From: Zhongshania marina
Lineage (GTDB): Bacteria; Pseudomonadota; Gammaproteobacteria; Pseudomonadales; Spongiibacteraceae
Direction of reading: 5' to 3'
Length of the DNA stretch: 64,000 nt
Assembly: GCF_002915595.1 (NCBI RefSeq)
Contig: NZ_PQGG01000031.1
Coordinates: 247,847-311,846 of the forward strand
In this document: piece by piece, positions 9,404 to 18,180 of the stretch
Layout: the number at the start of each line of letters is the position of its first letter
How positions within the stretch are numbered: position 1 is the first letter of the stretch
Notes under the pieces: model-generated
What the model saw: only the letters and a program-made list of their open reading frames with translations
Told to the model about the DNA's origin: nothing
Database searches by the model: none
Made by a program: the position numbers and the translations under genes

Positions 9404-9784
9404 ATGTACAGTCATATCATGGTTGGCGCAAACGACATTCAGGCATCAAAAGTATTTTATGATGCGGTGTTAGGCGCGATGGGTCACGAGCCTGGCGTTT
9501 TTGATGAAAAAGGCCGCTGCTTTTACTTTACTGAAAGTGGCATTTTTGCCCTTACCACGCCAATTGATGGTAATCCGGCGACCCATGGGAATGGGAGCAC
9601 AATTGGTTTTGCTGCAAAAGACCCCGCTCAAGCAGACGCTTGGCATGCAGCAGGTTTGGCAAATGGCGGCACGAGCTGTGAAGACGCACCGGGTGTTCGC
9701 GAAAGTGGTTTAGGGAAGCTGTATCTCGCTTATTTGCGTGATCCCTCGGGCAATAAAATTTGTGCTCTGCACCGTATGGGCTGA
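9404..9784 (+). CDS. VOC-family (glyoxalase/bleomycin-resistance-like) protein
   Basis: 126-residue single vicinal-oxygen-chelate domain. It opens with YSHIMVGANDIQASKVFYDAVLGAMG, the usual first beta-alpha-beta-beta unit, and ends with LAYLRDPSGNKICALHRM, where DPSGNKI is the second-module signature. Such proteins bind a divalent metal and act as lyases, isomerases or resistance proteins; the substrate cannot be inferred. AAGGAG sits a few bases before the ATG. It is flanked by terminators on both sides, so it is a single-gene unit. Confidence 0.82.
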   Translation: MYSHIMVGANDIQASKVFYDAVLGAMGHEPGVFDEKGRCFYFTESGIFALTTPIDGNPATHGNGSTIGFAAKDPAQADAWHAAGLANGGTSCEDAPGVRESGLGKLYLAYLRDPSGNKICALHRMG

Positions 9785-9801
9785 TAGCCGTTAGAAGACC
9801 C

Positions 9802-9847
9802 AAGGCGAGACATGAATATTAAATAGTATTCCTGTCTCGCCTTTTTT
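9802..9847 (+). terminator. Strong Rho-independent terminator after the VOC gene
   Basis: A perfect 10-bp stem (AAGGCGAGAC / GTCTCGCCTT) has an inner GAATA/TATTC helix and ends in six Ts. The A-rich 5' flank is short, so termination is best supported on the plus strand. Confidence 0.88.
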
Positions 9848-9921
9848 GATTTGGCGTAGTAACTTTGCCGCTGTGTGTAGTGTTCTATATTAAATCGATA
9901 ATAAAAATTAGGATCTTCACG

Positions 9922-10560
9922 ATGAAAATTACCTTGTTTGGCGCCACCGGATCGCTAGGCAGTGAGTGTCTGCGCCAAGCTGTGCTGGCGGGGCATGATG
10001 TCACCGTTTTGGTGAGATCAGCGGCAAAATTACCAGCGGACCTGCGGGACCGAATTTCGGTGGTGGAGGGTGATGCGCTGAACGTCGACGACGTGTGGCG
10101 TGTTATAGGTGAAGAAACCGATGCCGTCATGTTTGCGATAGGTGTTGATAAACACTCACTGCCAGATTTATGCACCGAGATTAGTCGTCATATTTTGGAT
10201 GCTTTGCGGGGCGAGCCCAGAATTCGTTTCATTTGGTGCGGGGGTGGCAGCACCTTTGTGCCAGAGGACCGCATTAGCCTAGGGGCGAGATTTGTTCGGA
10301 AGTTTGCGGCGCTCTTTATGAGTCTGCGACATGAAGATAAAGAGCATCAGTATCAGCTATTAATGCAGTATCCAGACGTGCAGTGGCTAGGGGTACGGCC
10401 ATTGCAAATGCGAAAAGGGGAGTTGCGGGGGCAATATCGCATGGGTTTCGACCACTTTAATGGTTTTTCGGCGATTAGTTTCGCCGATTGCGCCCATGCG
10501 ATGTTGGGCTTATTGCAAGATGACACTTGGCTGCATAAAGCGCCGATTGTTCAGTATTAG
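9922..10560 (+). CDS. NAD(P)-binding Rossmann-fold (NmrA/atypical SDR-like) protein
   Basis: 212-residue atypical short-chain-dehydrogenase-like protein. The nucleotide-binding motif GATGSLGS is at residues 7-14, followed by a typical second beta-alpha unit (VTVLVRSAAKL) and VVEGDALNVDDV near residue 50. There is no clear YxxxK catalytic pair, as in NmrA-like and flavin-reductase-like members, so activity cannot be assigned. The ATG at 9922 is preferred since AGGA lies 8-9 bases upstream and the longer frame puts a hydrophobic stretch before the Rossmann strand. Confidence 0.75.
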   Translation: MKITLFGATGSLGSECLRQAVLAGHDVTVLVRSAAKLPADLRDRISVVEGDALNVDDVWRVIGEETDAVMFAIGVDKHSLPDLCTEISRHILDALRGEPRIRFIWCGGGSTFVPEDRISLGARFVRKFAALFMSLRHEDKEHQYQLLMQYPDVQWLGVRPLQMRKGELRGQYRMGFDHFNGFSAISFADCAHAMLGLLQDDTWLHKAPIVQY

Positions 10561-10746
10561 CCTGAACTTAAGGGGCTATTTTGTTGGTTGATGAGCAGCG
10601 AAGTTTACTACTTTGGTTGCAGTGAATTTACTCCCTTGGGTCATTAGCTGGTCGCGCTATTGGAGTAATCGCGACCATGCCGTTATAATGCGCGCCAGAT
10701 TATAATGCGGGGCTGCTGTGCCTTGTACGCAAAGAGGACGTTAACG

Positions 10747-11181
10747 GTGAATAGTGCAATATTGAAGAAATTGGCCGCTGCCTTTGGTTTGGTGATGGTA
10801 TGTGTCTCTGCTTGGGCGTTGACGGACAAGCAAATAGCGGAAGTTGAAAGCCGCATTCAGCCAGCCGGTAAAGTGTGTTTGCAAGGCGATAATAGCTGCG
10901 GTGCAGCGGTAGCCTCTGTAGGTGGCGCGCCCAAGTCTGGCGAAGAGGTTTATAAGGGCAGCTGTCAGGGTTGCCATGCATCGGGTGCGGGCGGCGCGCC
11001 AAAGCTTGGCGATGCGGCTGACTGGGCGAAACGTGCCGAGAAAGGTGTAGACACGCTGCATAAACATGCTATTGAAGGTTTCACTGACATCGGCATGATG
11101 CCTGCTAAAGGTTTGTGCATGAGCTGTTCTGACGAAGAAGTCATGGCTGCTGTTGATTACATACTAGAAAACAGCAAGTAA
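10747..11181 (+). CDS. c5-type monohaem cytochrome, periplasmic
   Basis: 144-residue exported cytochrome c. A signal peptide (about residues 1-24, ending SAWA) precedes a region with two cysteines, then a class I haem site CQGCH near residue 78 with axial Met candidates in IGMMPAKG near residue 118. A further CMSC motif near 125 is characteristic of cytochrome c5. It probably carries electrons between bc1 complex and terminal oxidases. The GTG at 10747 is chosen because AGAGGA lies just upstream and it yields a clean signal peptide. Confidence 0.88.
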   Translation: MNSAILKKLAAAFGLVMVCVSAWALTDKQIAEVESRIQPAGKVCLQGDNSCGAAVASVGGAPKSGEEVYKGSCQGCHASGAGGAPKLGDAADWAKRAEKGVDTLHKHAIEGFTDIGMMPAKGLCMSCSDEEVMAAVDYILENSK

Positions 11182-11197
11182 TTGCCTAATAGCTCTG

Positions 11198-11225
11198 AAA
11201 GCCGCGCAATGCGCGGCTTTTTTTT
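11198..11225 (+). terminator. Rho-independent terminator after the cytochrome c5 gene
   Basis: A 10-bp stem AAAGCCGCGC / GCGCGGCTTT with a three-base loop runs into a stretch of eight Ts. Confidence 0.92.
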
Positions 11226-11362
11226 GCCTGCTGTAAATCTATTGACTCGTTTTTAGCGTAATAGAGTCAGGTACTATTCCAGAGTGATAGATAAAAACGC
11301 GGAACATTAGCTGCATTTTGCGCTACTCTATAACTAATAATTGTCCAGTGGGTCGTGTTGTA

Positions 11363-12298
11363 ATGAATCGATGGCTAGTGATTGCGTTGGTAGGTTTATT
11401 GTCAGCCTGTGGCGGTTCGTCTAATTCAGGTTCCTCAAATGGGGGGGCTAATAATGACGGAGGCTCAGACGGCGGAGAGATCACTACGCCGCCGGTAACT
11501 GATGGTGAAGATAATTCACCGCCGGAAACGCCAGTTTCCTATGGTGTACCTACGGCCACCCAAATTCGTCCTGGCGTTGAAATAAGCGCCAATGGCAGCG
11601 GCTGCACGGGTAATTTCTTGTTTTCACCCAATTCCCAGACGGTTTATATCGGGGTGGCGGCACACTGCTTCAGTCTCGATAGCAATGATGACATTGACCC
11701 CTGCGAAAGCAATAATTTGCCCATTGGCTTTAATCAGGTGGTGATTGAAAACGCGACCCAGCCAGGAGAAATTGTCTACTCTAGCTGGCGCGCGATGCAA
11801 GAATCCGGCGAAGCACCGGGCTCGAATGCCTGCACTTATAACGACTTTGCTCTAGTTAAAATTCATTCCGACGACGTGGCTAATATTCATCCTGCGAGTT
11901 TTGCCTTTGGTGGGCCAGTTTCGTTATTCACTGGATTAGCATCGGTAGGTGATGCGGTATACGCCTACGGGCGCTCACCCTATCATTTTGGCTTGCGTTT
12001 ATTAGAGGCGAAATCCGGCGATATTACGGCTGTTTTAGGGAATGGCTGGGCATACCAAATTGTCACAGACAAGGCTAGCATCCCCGGCGATAGCGGCGGG
12101 CCTATTTTTGGACCGAATGGCCAAGCCTTAGCGGTGACTAGTGTTTTGACCCTGAGTCTCGGCCTTGGCGCAGCGCCAGTCAGTAACGGCGTGACCAATT
12201 TGGACCGCGCTCTGCAATATGCAATTGACGGCGGTTTTATAAATGCCAGTACCAAGCTAATAGCGTGGCCTGATTTTTATTCCAGCGGTAATTTTTAA
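11363..12298 (+). CDS. Trypsin-like (S1) serine protease lipoprotein
   Basis: 311 residues. The N-terminus MNRWLVIALVGLLSAC is a lipoprotein signal with lipobox LSAC, so the mature protein is probably lipid-anchored. A low-complexity Gly/Ser/Asn/Asp linker (about residues 17-55) separates the anchor from a chymotrypsin-fold domain with the complete triad: His in VAAHCF near 99, Asp in NDFALVKI near 158 and Ser in GDSGGPIF near 235. The ATG at 11363 gives the lipobox in its proper place; a longer frame would bury it. No partner gene is evident. It converges with rep, 12 bases apart. Substrate unknown. Confidence 0.82.
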   Translation: MNRWLVIALVGLLSACGGSSNSGSSNGGANNDGGSDGGEITTPPVTDGEDNSPPETPVSYGVPTATQIRPGVEISANGSGCTGNFLFSPNSQTVYIGVAAHCFSLDSNDDIDPCESNNLPIGFNQVVIENATQPGEIVYSSWRAMQESGEAPGSNACTYNDFALVKIHSDDVANIHPASFAFGGPVSLFTGLASVGDAVYAYGRSPYHFGLRLLEAKSGDITAVLGNGWAYQIVTDKASIPGDSGGPIFGPNGQALAVTSVLTLSLGLGAAPVSNGVTNLDRALQYAIDGGFINASTKLIAWPDFYSSGNF

Positions 12299-12310
12299 TC
12301 AGGCAATGGG

Positions 12311-14317
12311 CTAGCCGAGAATATCTCTTAAGCTGGCTAAGGTTTCGCCGCCACGCTTTTGGTTTTGGGCGGGGTCGCTGTCACCGCGACCCTCCCATTC
12401 CAAATCCTCTTGCGGCAATTCTGCTAAAAATCGGCTGGGTTCACAGCTGGTAAATTCCCCAAAGCTTTTGCGCTTGGCGCAGTAACTCATGGTGAGGGTG
12501 CGCTGGGCGCGGGTGATGCCCACATAGCAAAGGCGGCGTTCTTCTTCGATCATGCCGTCATCGATACTGTTTTGATGGGGTAAAATGCCTTCTTCTAAGC
12601 CGATCATAAACACATGGGGAAATTCCAAGCCCTTGGCGGCGTGAAGTGTCATGAGCTGAACTTGGTCGTCACTTTCCTTTTCGTCTTCCTGGCGCTCCAT
12701 CAAATCTCTCAGCACCAAACGGCTTATCGCACCCTCAATGGCATTGTCGCTTTCATCATCTTTTATCGATTTTTCAAGGGAGTTAATCAGGGTATGAACG
12801 TTGGCCATGCGCCGTTCGGCGATAGCGACCGACGAGCTGTTTTGAATTAACCAATCGAGATAATCGATGTCACTCACTAGCTGGCGCACACTGGCGACGG
12901 GTTCATCTTCATAACATTTGCGGCGCAAATTATTTAGCCAGCCGGTAAATTCCCGCAGTCGCTTTACCGCCGCTTCTGGCAGGTGCTGGCTTAAGCCCAT
13001 CTCGTCACAGGCATCGTACATGCTAATTTCGCGCTCGGTGGCATAGCGCCCGAGGTTTTCTAAGGTCGAGGTGCCAATCTTGCGGCGGGGCACATTTACA
13101 ATTCGCAAAAAGGCGTTGTCGTCCCCTGGGTTAATGATCAGGCGCAGGTAGGCCATGATGTCTTTTATTTCATTGCGGGCAAAAAACGAGGTGCCGCCGC
13201 TGAGTTTGTAGGGAATTTGATGAACCTGCAGCTTTAATTCCAATAGGCGTGACTGGTGATTGCCCCGATACAACACCGCGTAATTACCAAAGCGGCCTTG
13301 GGTGCGCAGTTTGTGATCGAGAATCTCGGTCACGACCCGCTCACACTCGGCGTCGTCATTGCGGCAGCGAATAATCCGAATATGCTCGCCGTGGCCCAAT
13401 TCCGACCACAGGGCCTTATTGAGTTCATGGGGGTTGTTGGCGATAACTGTGTTTGCCGCTTTGAGAATGCGCGCGGTGGAGCGGTAATTTTGCTCCAACT
13501 TGACCACCTTCAAATGCGGGTAATCTTTACCGAGCAGGCTTAAGTTTTCGGGTTTGGCACCTCGCCACGCGTAGATCGACTGGTCGTCATCGCCCACCAC
13601 CGTCAGCCCGCCACGATCACCTACCAATTGTTTTACAAGGTGGTATTGGGAGCCGTTGGTGTCTTGATATTCGTCCACCAGCATATAGCGAATTTTTTGC
13701 TGCCACTTTTCTAGAATGGCTGGCTGCTGATCAAATAGCAGCGCAGGCAGCATAATCAGATCGTCAAAATCTAAGGCGTTGTAGGCTTTTAACGCGTTTT
13801 GGTAGCGCAAATAGGCCTGCGAACAAAGAATATCGGCAGGGCCTTCGGCACTGGCAATGGCTTGTTCTGGGGTAATGAATTCGTTTTTCCACTGCGAGAT
13901 ACGGTGCTGAATGCGATCCGCGTTATCGCTTTCTGCGCCATGATCCTGCATCAGTAAATCGCGGATGAGGGTTTGGGCGTCTTGGCTGTCAAATATCGAA
14001 AAGCCAGATTTATACTGCAGTGCCTTGTACTCGCTGCGTAATATATTCATACCCAAGTTATGGAAGGTCGACACCGTTAAGCCGCGCGATTCTTTGCCTT
14101 TAACAAGCTGCGACACCCGCTCCTTCATTTCGCGGGCGGCTTTATTGGTAAAGGTCACCGCCGCAATGTGGCGAGCGGGCATGCCGCACTTCTCAATTAA
14201 ATACGCCATCTTGCGGGTTATAACGCTGGTCTTACCACTGCCGGCGCCAGCCAAAACCAAAATTGGCCCGTCGATATAAAGCACCGCTTCGCGCTGTCTG
14301 TCGTTGAGTTTGCTCAC
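12311..14317 (-). CDS. rep: ATP-dependent DNA helicase Rep
   Basis: 668-residue superfamily 1A 3'-5' helicase that helps replication forks past bound proteins. It shows the Q motif and Walker A (LNDRQREAV, GAGSGKT near residue 25), VTFTNKAAREMKERV, motif II VDEYQDTN near 215, GDDDQSIYAWRGA near 243, and C-terminal motifs TLHAAKGLEFPHVF and VGITRAQRTL. The length and the conserved MSKLNDRQREAV start fit Rep rather than UvrD (about 720 residues). Confidence 0.95.
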   Translation of the reverse strand: MSKLNDRQREAVLYIDGPILVLAGAGSGKTSVITRKMAYLIEKCGMPARHIAAVTFTNKAAREMKERVSQLVKGKESRGLTVSTFHNLGMNILRSEYKALQYKSGFSIFDSQDAQTLIRDLLMQDHGAESDNADRIQHRISQWKNEFITPEQAIASAEGPADILCSQAYLRYQNALKAYNALDFDDLIMLPALLFDQQPAILEKWQQKIRYMLVDEYQDTNGSQYHLVKQLVGDRGGLTVVGDDDQSIYAWRGAKPENLSLLGKDYPHLKVVKLEQNYRSTARILKAANTVIANNPHELNKALWSELGHGEHIRIIRCRNDDAECERVVTEILDHKLRTQGRFGNYAVLYRGNHQSRLLELKLQVHQIPYKLSGGTSFFARNEIKDIMAYLRLIINPGDDNAFLRIVNVPRRKIGTSTLENLGRYATEREISMYDACDEMGLSQHLPEAAVKRLREFTGWLNNLRRKCYEDEPVASVRQLVSDIDYLDWLIQNSSSVAIAERRMANVHTLINSLEKSIKDDESDNAIEGAISRLVLRDLMERQEDEKESDDQVQLMTLHAAKGLEFPHVFMIGLEEGILPHQNSIDDGMIEEERRLCYVGITRAQRTLTMSYCAKRKSFGEFTSCEPSRFLAELPQEDLEWEGRGDSDPAQNQKRGGETLASLRDILG

Positions 14318-14411
14318 GCGGATGTGGTGTCCTGCTGGCGGTTAAAAAAGGCTGGGCATTGTAGCAGTGGTGGCGCCGGACAAGAACCGTTCTTGGATAT
14401 GTGGATTGGTT

Positions 14412-15893
14412 TTAAAGCTCTCCCCGATAAATCATCGCCTCCTGTAAATGCCCAAGGCTGATGTCTTTGTCGCCCGCTAAGTCTGCAATCGTTCGTGCAA
14501 TTTTGACTAGGCGGTGGTGTGCGCGGGCGCTCAGTCCTAATTTTTGTTCAGCGCGGAGCATGAATTGTTTGCTTGCCGTATCGAGCCCGCAGAAGGTTGC
14601 GACTTCATCGGCGCTGAGTCTGGCGTTGATGTTTGGGCTGCGGCGCTCTTGGCGATCTCGCGCTGCGCATACTCGCTCGCGGACGACGGCGCTGGATTCG
14701 GCCTTTGCCGACTCCTGTAATACACCGGGCGGTAGTCTAGGCACGGTGATGCGCAAATCGATGCGATCTAATAGCGGGCCAGATAATTTGCTGCGATAGC
14801 GTTGAATTTGGTCAGGCGTGCAGCGGCAGTCTTTATTTTCGTCGCCGTCGTAGCCGCAGGGGCATGGGTTCATTGCCGCTACCAATTGAAATTTTGCCGG
14901 GAAGGTCAATTGCTGGGCGGCGCGGGAGATAATTACCTCGCCAGATTCCATCGGCTCGCGCAGTACTTCCAATACTTTGCGTGGATATTCGGGTAGCTCA
15001 TCTAAAAATAAAATTCCATTGTGGGCTAATGAAATTTCGCCAGGCCGAGGATAGCTGCCGCCTCCGACTAAGGCTGCTGCTGAAGCGGTGTGATGTGGCG
15101 AGCGAAACGGTCGGTGTAGTCGTAATGGTTGGCCGGCGACAGATTGCACGGTCGCAATATCTAATCGCTCTGCTTCAGTTAGGGGTGGCAAAATCCCAGG
15201 TAAACGATTTGCGAGTAGGGTCTTGCCCGTACCGGGTGGCCCGCTTAATAGCAGGCTATGGCCCCCAGCTGCGGCTATTTCTAGGGCGCGCTTGGCACCG
15301 GCTTGGCCTTTAACATCGCTGAGGTCTGGGTAGTTATTTTCATCAATGGGTTCAACACTGGCACCTGCAAAGGGCAGGGCTTGTTGGCCGTGCAGATGGG
15401 CGGCGACCGCGAGCAAGGACTCCGCTTCGCGCACGCCAGTGTCGTCAACAATCGAGGCGAGGCCGGTGTTGGCGCTGGGTAGAATTAATATATGGCCGGC
15501 CGCGCTGGCTTGAATGGCGGCGGGCAGGGCTGCGTCTACCGCGCGGAGTTCGCCGCTTAAACCGAGCTCGCCTATGAGCTCTATATGTTCTAGCGGTGCG
15601 GCGGGCACTTGGCCTGATGCTAATAGAATCCCGATGGCGATGGGTAGATCGAACCGGCCGCCTTCCTTGGGTAAATCGGCAGGTGCCAAGTTGACGGTTA
15701 TGCGACTGACGGGAAATTCAAAGCGGGAGTTAATCAGGGCAGAGCGCACTCGGTCGCGACTTTCACGTACCGTCGCTTCCGGTAAACCAACGATGTTAAA
15801 CGCGGGCAAGCCGCCAGATAAATGTACTTCAACCGTGACCAGTGGGGCATTCACGCCGAGCTTGGCGCGGCTATAAACAGTAGCAAGTGGCAT
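14412..15893 (-). CDS. comM: YifB/ComM-type AAA+ ATPase (Mg-chelatase-like)
   Basis: 493-residue AAA+ protein of the YifB family; its ComM members are branch-migration helicases that help integrate DNA in natural transformation. It has an N-terminal Lon-like S5 fold (FNIVGLPEATVRESRDRVRSA), Walker A SGPPGTGKT near residue 215, Walker B GILFLDELPEY near 290, a MNPCPCGYDGD zinc-like segment near 342, and a C-terminal Mg-chelatase helical domain. It lies upstream of rep on the same strand and downstream of ubiK, 42 bases from it. Confidence 0.93.
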   Translation of the reverse strand: MPLATVYSRAKLGVNAPLVTVEVHLSGGLPAFNIVGLPEATVRESRDRVRSALINSRFEFPVSRITVNLAPADLPKEGGRFDLPIAIGILLASGQVPAAPLEHIELIGELGLSGELRAVDAALPAAIQASAAGHILILPSANTGLASIVDDTGVREAESLLAVAAHLHGQQALPFAGASVEPIDENNYPDLSDVKGQAGAKRALEIAAAGGHSLLLSGPPGTGKTLLANRLPGILPPLTEAERLDIATVQSVAGQPLRLHRPFRSPHHTASAAALVGGGSYPRPGEISLAHNGILFLDELPEYPRKVLEVLREPMESGEVIISRAAQQLTFPAKFQLVAAMNPCPCGYDGDENKDCRCTPDQIQRYRSKLSGPLLDRIDLRITVPRLPPGVLQESAKAESSAVVRERVCAARDRQERRSPNINARLSADEVATFCGLDTASKQFMLRAEQKLGLSARAHHRLVKIARTIADLAGDKDISLGHLQEAMIYRGEL

Positions 15894-15935
15894 GTCTTCA
15901 TCCTTGAAGGCTGCGTAAATGTCTGAAGTTTCAGC

Positions 15936-16199
15936 TTAGATTTTGTCGGCGCTTTGGCTTTCTATTTGTGCGGTGAGTTCAGCAAGTTGCTTTTCTAGCG
16001 CCTCAAGTTTGCTGCGAGTACGGTTTAGCACCGCCACTTGGGCATCAAACTCATCCCGAGAAACCATATTTAAACGGCTAAAGCCGCCCTGTAATAAGAC
16101 CTGTACTTTTTCTTCAATATCGCTCTGAATTTCTGGGCCGCTATTGATTAGCTTGCCGGCCTGCTGTGCCAGCTGAGAAATAAAATCGGGTTTTGCCAT
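15936..16199 (-). CDS. ubiK: Ubiquinone biosynthesis accessory factor UbiK
   Basis: 87-residue protein of the BMFP/YqiC family. UbiK works with UbiJ as an accessory factor of aerobic ubiquinone synthesis and binds lipid. The N-terminus (DFISQLAQQAGKLI) is followed by FSRLNMVSRDEFDAQ and a C-terminal coiled coil (TRSKLEALEKQLAELTAQIE). Length is typical. It is divergent from the urease operon and upstream of comM. Confidence 0.9.
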   Translation of the reverse strand: MAKPDFISQLAQQAGKLINSGPEIQSDIEEKVQVLLQGGFSRLNMVSRDEFDAQVAVLNRTRSKLEALEKQLAELTAQIESQSADKI

Positions 16200-16274
16200 G
16201 TGTTGTTACCTCGCTATTGCGCTAAGTGTAGCGTTTATTGAGCTCGCGTGGGAGGTGTAAGGGATTAGCTTGAC

Positions 16275-16296
16275 GTCGGAGGTCTGACGCCGGACG
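16275..16296 (+). repeat. Dispersed intergenic repeat, copy 1 (22-bp core)
   Basis: A 22-bp core built of GTCGGA, GTCTGA and CGGACG blocks. It recurs with 2-5 differences at 35068-35089 (opposite strand) and at both arms of 38139-38226. All copies lie between genes. Here it sits directly left of the 7-bp tandem repeat. Confidence 0.7.
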
Positions 16297-16303
16297 CTAA
16301 AAC

Positions 16304-16385
16304 CGTCTCCCGTCTCCCGTCTCCCGTCTCCCGTCTCCCGTCTCCCGTCTCCCGTCTCCCGTCTCCCGTCTCCCGTCTCCCGTCT
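16304..16385 (+). repeat. 7-bp tandem repeat (CGTCTCC), 11 full copies plus a partial
   Basis: Eleven uninterrupted copies of CGTCTCC are followed by CGTCT, in the 389-bp space between ubiK and ureD. A non-expanded form of the same unit (CGTCTCCCGTCC) occurs twice at 35119-35160. Perfect homopurine/homopyrimidine-rich arrays of this length often vary in copy number by strand slippage. An apparent minus-strand reading frame through it (repeating RRETGDG) is a by-product of the repeat and is not annotated as a gene. Confidence 0.95.
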
Positions 16386-16465
16386 AGCGTTCTGCTTTCA
16401 AATGGTGCGACACTCGCTGATTCGAGTACCGATTTGGCGCAGTGTGCTTTTTCTGTGCACAACGA

Positions 16466-16482
16466 TGGCCCAGATATTGCTT
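16466..16482 (+). promoter_or_regulatory. Candidate sigma-54 promoter of the urease operon
   Basis: TGGCCCAGATATTGCTT keeps the obligatory GG-N10-GC spacing and has a perfect TTGCTT -12 half; the -24 half has one mismatch (TGGCCC for TGGCAC). Expected start of transcription is near 16492, about 97 bases before ureD. No clean NtrC dyad was found upstream. Confidence 0.5.
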
Positions 16483-16588
16483 TTGTATCTGTCTAATTTG
16501 GGCCTATGCTCGGTCCAGTGCGTGTTTAATATGTCATAAAGATAAGGATTTGCCGTTGACGGCTCAGCTCTCAAGTAAGGATATAACA

Positions 16589-17458
16589 GTGATACCGGCG
16601 CCTGACGGGGTGCCTAGCAAGTCGTGGCGGGCGTCGATTGAGTTGATGTTTGAAGCACGGGCTGGACGCACAGATTTGGTGCGCTCTCGGCATAAAGGGC
16701 CGTTGCGGGTGCAGCGGGCGTTTTATCCTGAGGGGGATTGCTGTCACCTCTATTTATTACATCCGCCGGGTGGCATGGTGCCGGGGGATGATTTACGAGT
16801 GGCCCTGGGCTTAAGTCATGGCGCGCAGGCGCTGTTAACCACGCCATCGGCGGGCAGGGTGTATCGCAGCGATTTAGCGAAGACGGCTCAATCACAGGGT
16901 ATATCCGCAGAACTGCTGACAGGCACCTGCTTGGAATGGCTGCCGCAGGAAACCATTGTGTATGAGGGCGCCGAGGCTGAATTAAGCAATCGATTTGATT
17001 TACAAGGCGATGCGTCGCTGTGTGCCTGGGATATTGTGGTCTTGGGGCGTCGCGCCAGTGGCGAAGGGTTTAGCAAGGGCCGCTGTCTGCAGAAAATTGA
17101 AATCAGTCGCGATGGTATTCCGCTACTACATGAGCGCACGGAGTGGCTGGGTGGCAGCGCGATGTTGGATGCCCCTTGGGGCATGAACGGCATGTCGGTA
17201 AGCGGCACCCTATTTGCTACGCTGCAATGCGACCAAGACAGGATGGATAGTTTGCGAGAGGGACTGGCTGAACTGATTGCCAGCCGAGGCTGGTTACCCG
17301 CCGAGTGGGGGCTGTCACAAAAGCGCGATATTTTTCTAGCACGATATTTAGGTAATTCACCTGAGCAGTGTCGCAAAGGGTTTATTTGGCTGTGGTCGCA
17401 ATTGCGGCCCTTATTAAACGGGCGAGCTGCCTGCCCGCCGCGAATTTGGAATACCTAA
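16589..17458 (+). CDS. ureD: Urease accessory protein UreD
   Basis: 289-residue urease chaperone that forms UreD-UreF-UreG with apo-urease for nickel insertion. SWRASIELMFEARAGRTDLV, KGPLRVQRAFYPEG and LLHPPGGMVPGDDL near the N-terminus and TTPSAGRVYRS near residue 90 are UreD signatures. The GTG at 16589 is preferred since AAGGA lies seven bases upstream and the length then matches the family; the open frame extends much further upstream without family-like sequence. First gene of ureDABCEFG plus a nickel permease. Confidence 0.93.
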   Translation: MIPAPDGVPSKSWRASIELMFEARAGRTDLVRSRHKGPLRVQRAFYPEGDCCHLYLLHPPGGMVPGDDLRVALGLSHGAQALLTTPSAGRVYRSDLAKTAQSQGISAELLTGTCLEWLPQETIVYEGAEAELSNRFDLQGDASLCAWDIVVLGRRASGEGFSKGRCLQKIEISRDGIPLLHERTEWLGGSAMLDAPWGMNGMSVSGTLFATLQCDQDRMDSLREGLAELIASRGWLPAEWGLSQKRDIFLARYLGNSPEQCRKGFIWLWSQLRPLLNGRAACPPRIWNT

Positions 17459-17506
17459 AGTGCCAATAAATGATCACAAAATAGATAAAGATGGGAAGTG
17501 AAGGCG

Positions 17507-17809
17507 ATGGAACTGAGTCCGAGAGACAAAGATAAATTATTAATTTTTACCGCAGCATTGCTCGCCGAGCGTCGCAAGGCCAAGGGTTTAAAACTGAATT
17601 ATCCAGAGGCGATTGCGCTCATTTCTGCTGAAGTCATGGAGGGCGCGCGTGAGGGGCGCACCGTGGCTGAGATGATGAGTGCGGGCCGCGAAGTACTCGG
17701 CCGCGGCGATGTGATGGATGGCGTCGCCGAGATGATTCACGAGGTGCAGGTAGAGGCTACCTTTCCCGACGGTACCAAACTCGTGACGGTACACAATCCT
17801 ATTGTTTAA
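17507..17809 (+). CDS. ureA: Urease subunit gamma
   Basis: 100-residue gamma subunit of the urease holoenzyme. [39 protein letters not shown] and the C-terminus [15 protein letters not shown] are family hallmarks. The ATG at 17507 gives the canonical MELSPR-type start, with GGGAAG about 8 bases upstream; an in-frame GTG three codons earlier is less likely. It lies between ureD and ureB. Confidence 0.97.
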   Translation: MELSPRDKDKLLIFTAALLAERRKAKGLKLNYPEAIALISAEVMEGAREGRTVAEMMSAGREVLGRGDVMDGVAEMIHEVQVEATFPDGTKLVTVHNPIV

Positions 17810-17847
17810 GGCGATTAGCAGTGATTGGCTGCAAGAATGGAGGCTCT

Positions 17848-18180
17848 ATGATTCCGGGTGAAATGCAAATTGCACAGGGTGATATCGTTCTGAATGCAGG
17901 GCGAGAAACATGCACCATCGACGTTGCGAATAGTGGCGACAGACCAATTCAAGTCGGCTCCCACTATCATTTTTTTGAGACGAATCTGGCCCTAATATTT
18001 GATCGCGAAGCGAGCCGAGGATTTCGTTTAAATATTGCGGCGGGCACAGCAGTGCGTTTTGAGCCGGGGCAAAGTCGCGAAGTTGAATTGGTGGCGATGG
18101 CGGGCAAGCGTGAAGTGTATGGCTTTCGTGGTGATGTGATGGGCGCCCTAGATGCGCTGGCGACAGGAGCAAAGTCATGA
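17848..18180 (+). CDS. ureB: Urease subunit beta
   Basis: 110-residue beta subunit. [20 protein letters not shown] and [19 protein letters not shown] are nearly invariant across bacterial ureases. The ATG at 17848 is preceded by GGAGG and gives the canonical MIPGE start; the frame could begin at 17821 but those residues are not family-like. The stop overlaps the ureC ATG (ATGA), consistent with equal synthesis of beta and alpha chains. Confidence 0.97.
   Translation: MIPGEMQIAQGDIVLNAGRETCTIDVANSGDRPIQVGSHYHFFETNLALIFDREASRGFRLNIAAGTAVRFEPGQSREVELVAMAGKREVYGFRGDVMGALDALATGAKS

Noticed and set aside
9865..9921. Longer N-terminus for the Rossmann-fold gene
   Set aside because: The extra 19 residues lie before the first beta strand, overlap the terminator's downstream flank, and have no ribosome binding site.
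16265..16462. Minus-strand reading frame with repeated RRETGDG motif
   Set aside because: It is only the 7-bp tandem repeat read in one frame (7 x 3 = 21 bases, seven residues); no ribosome binding site and no family similarity.
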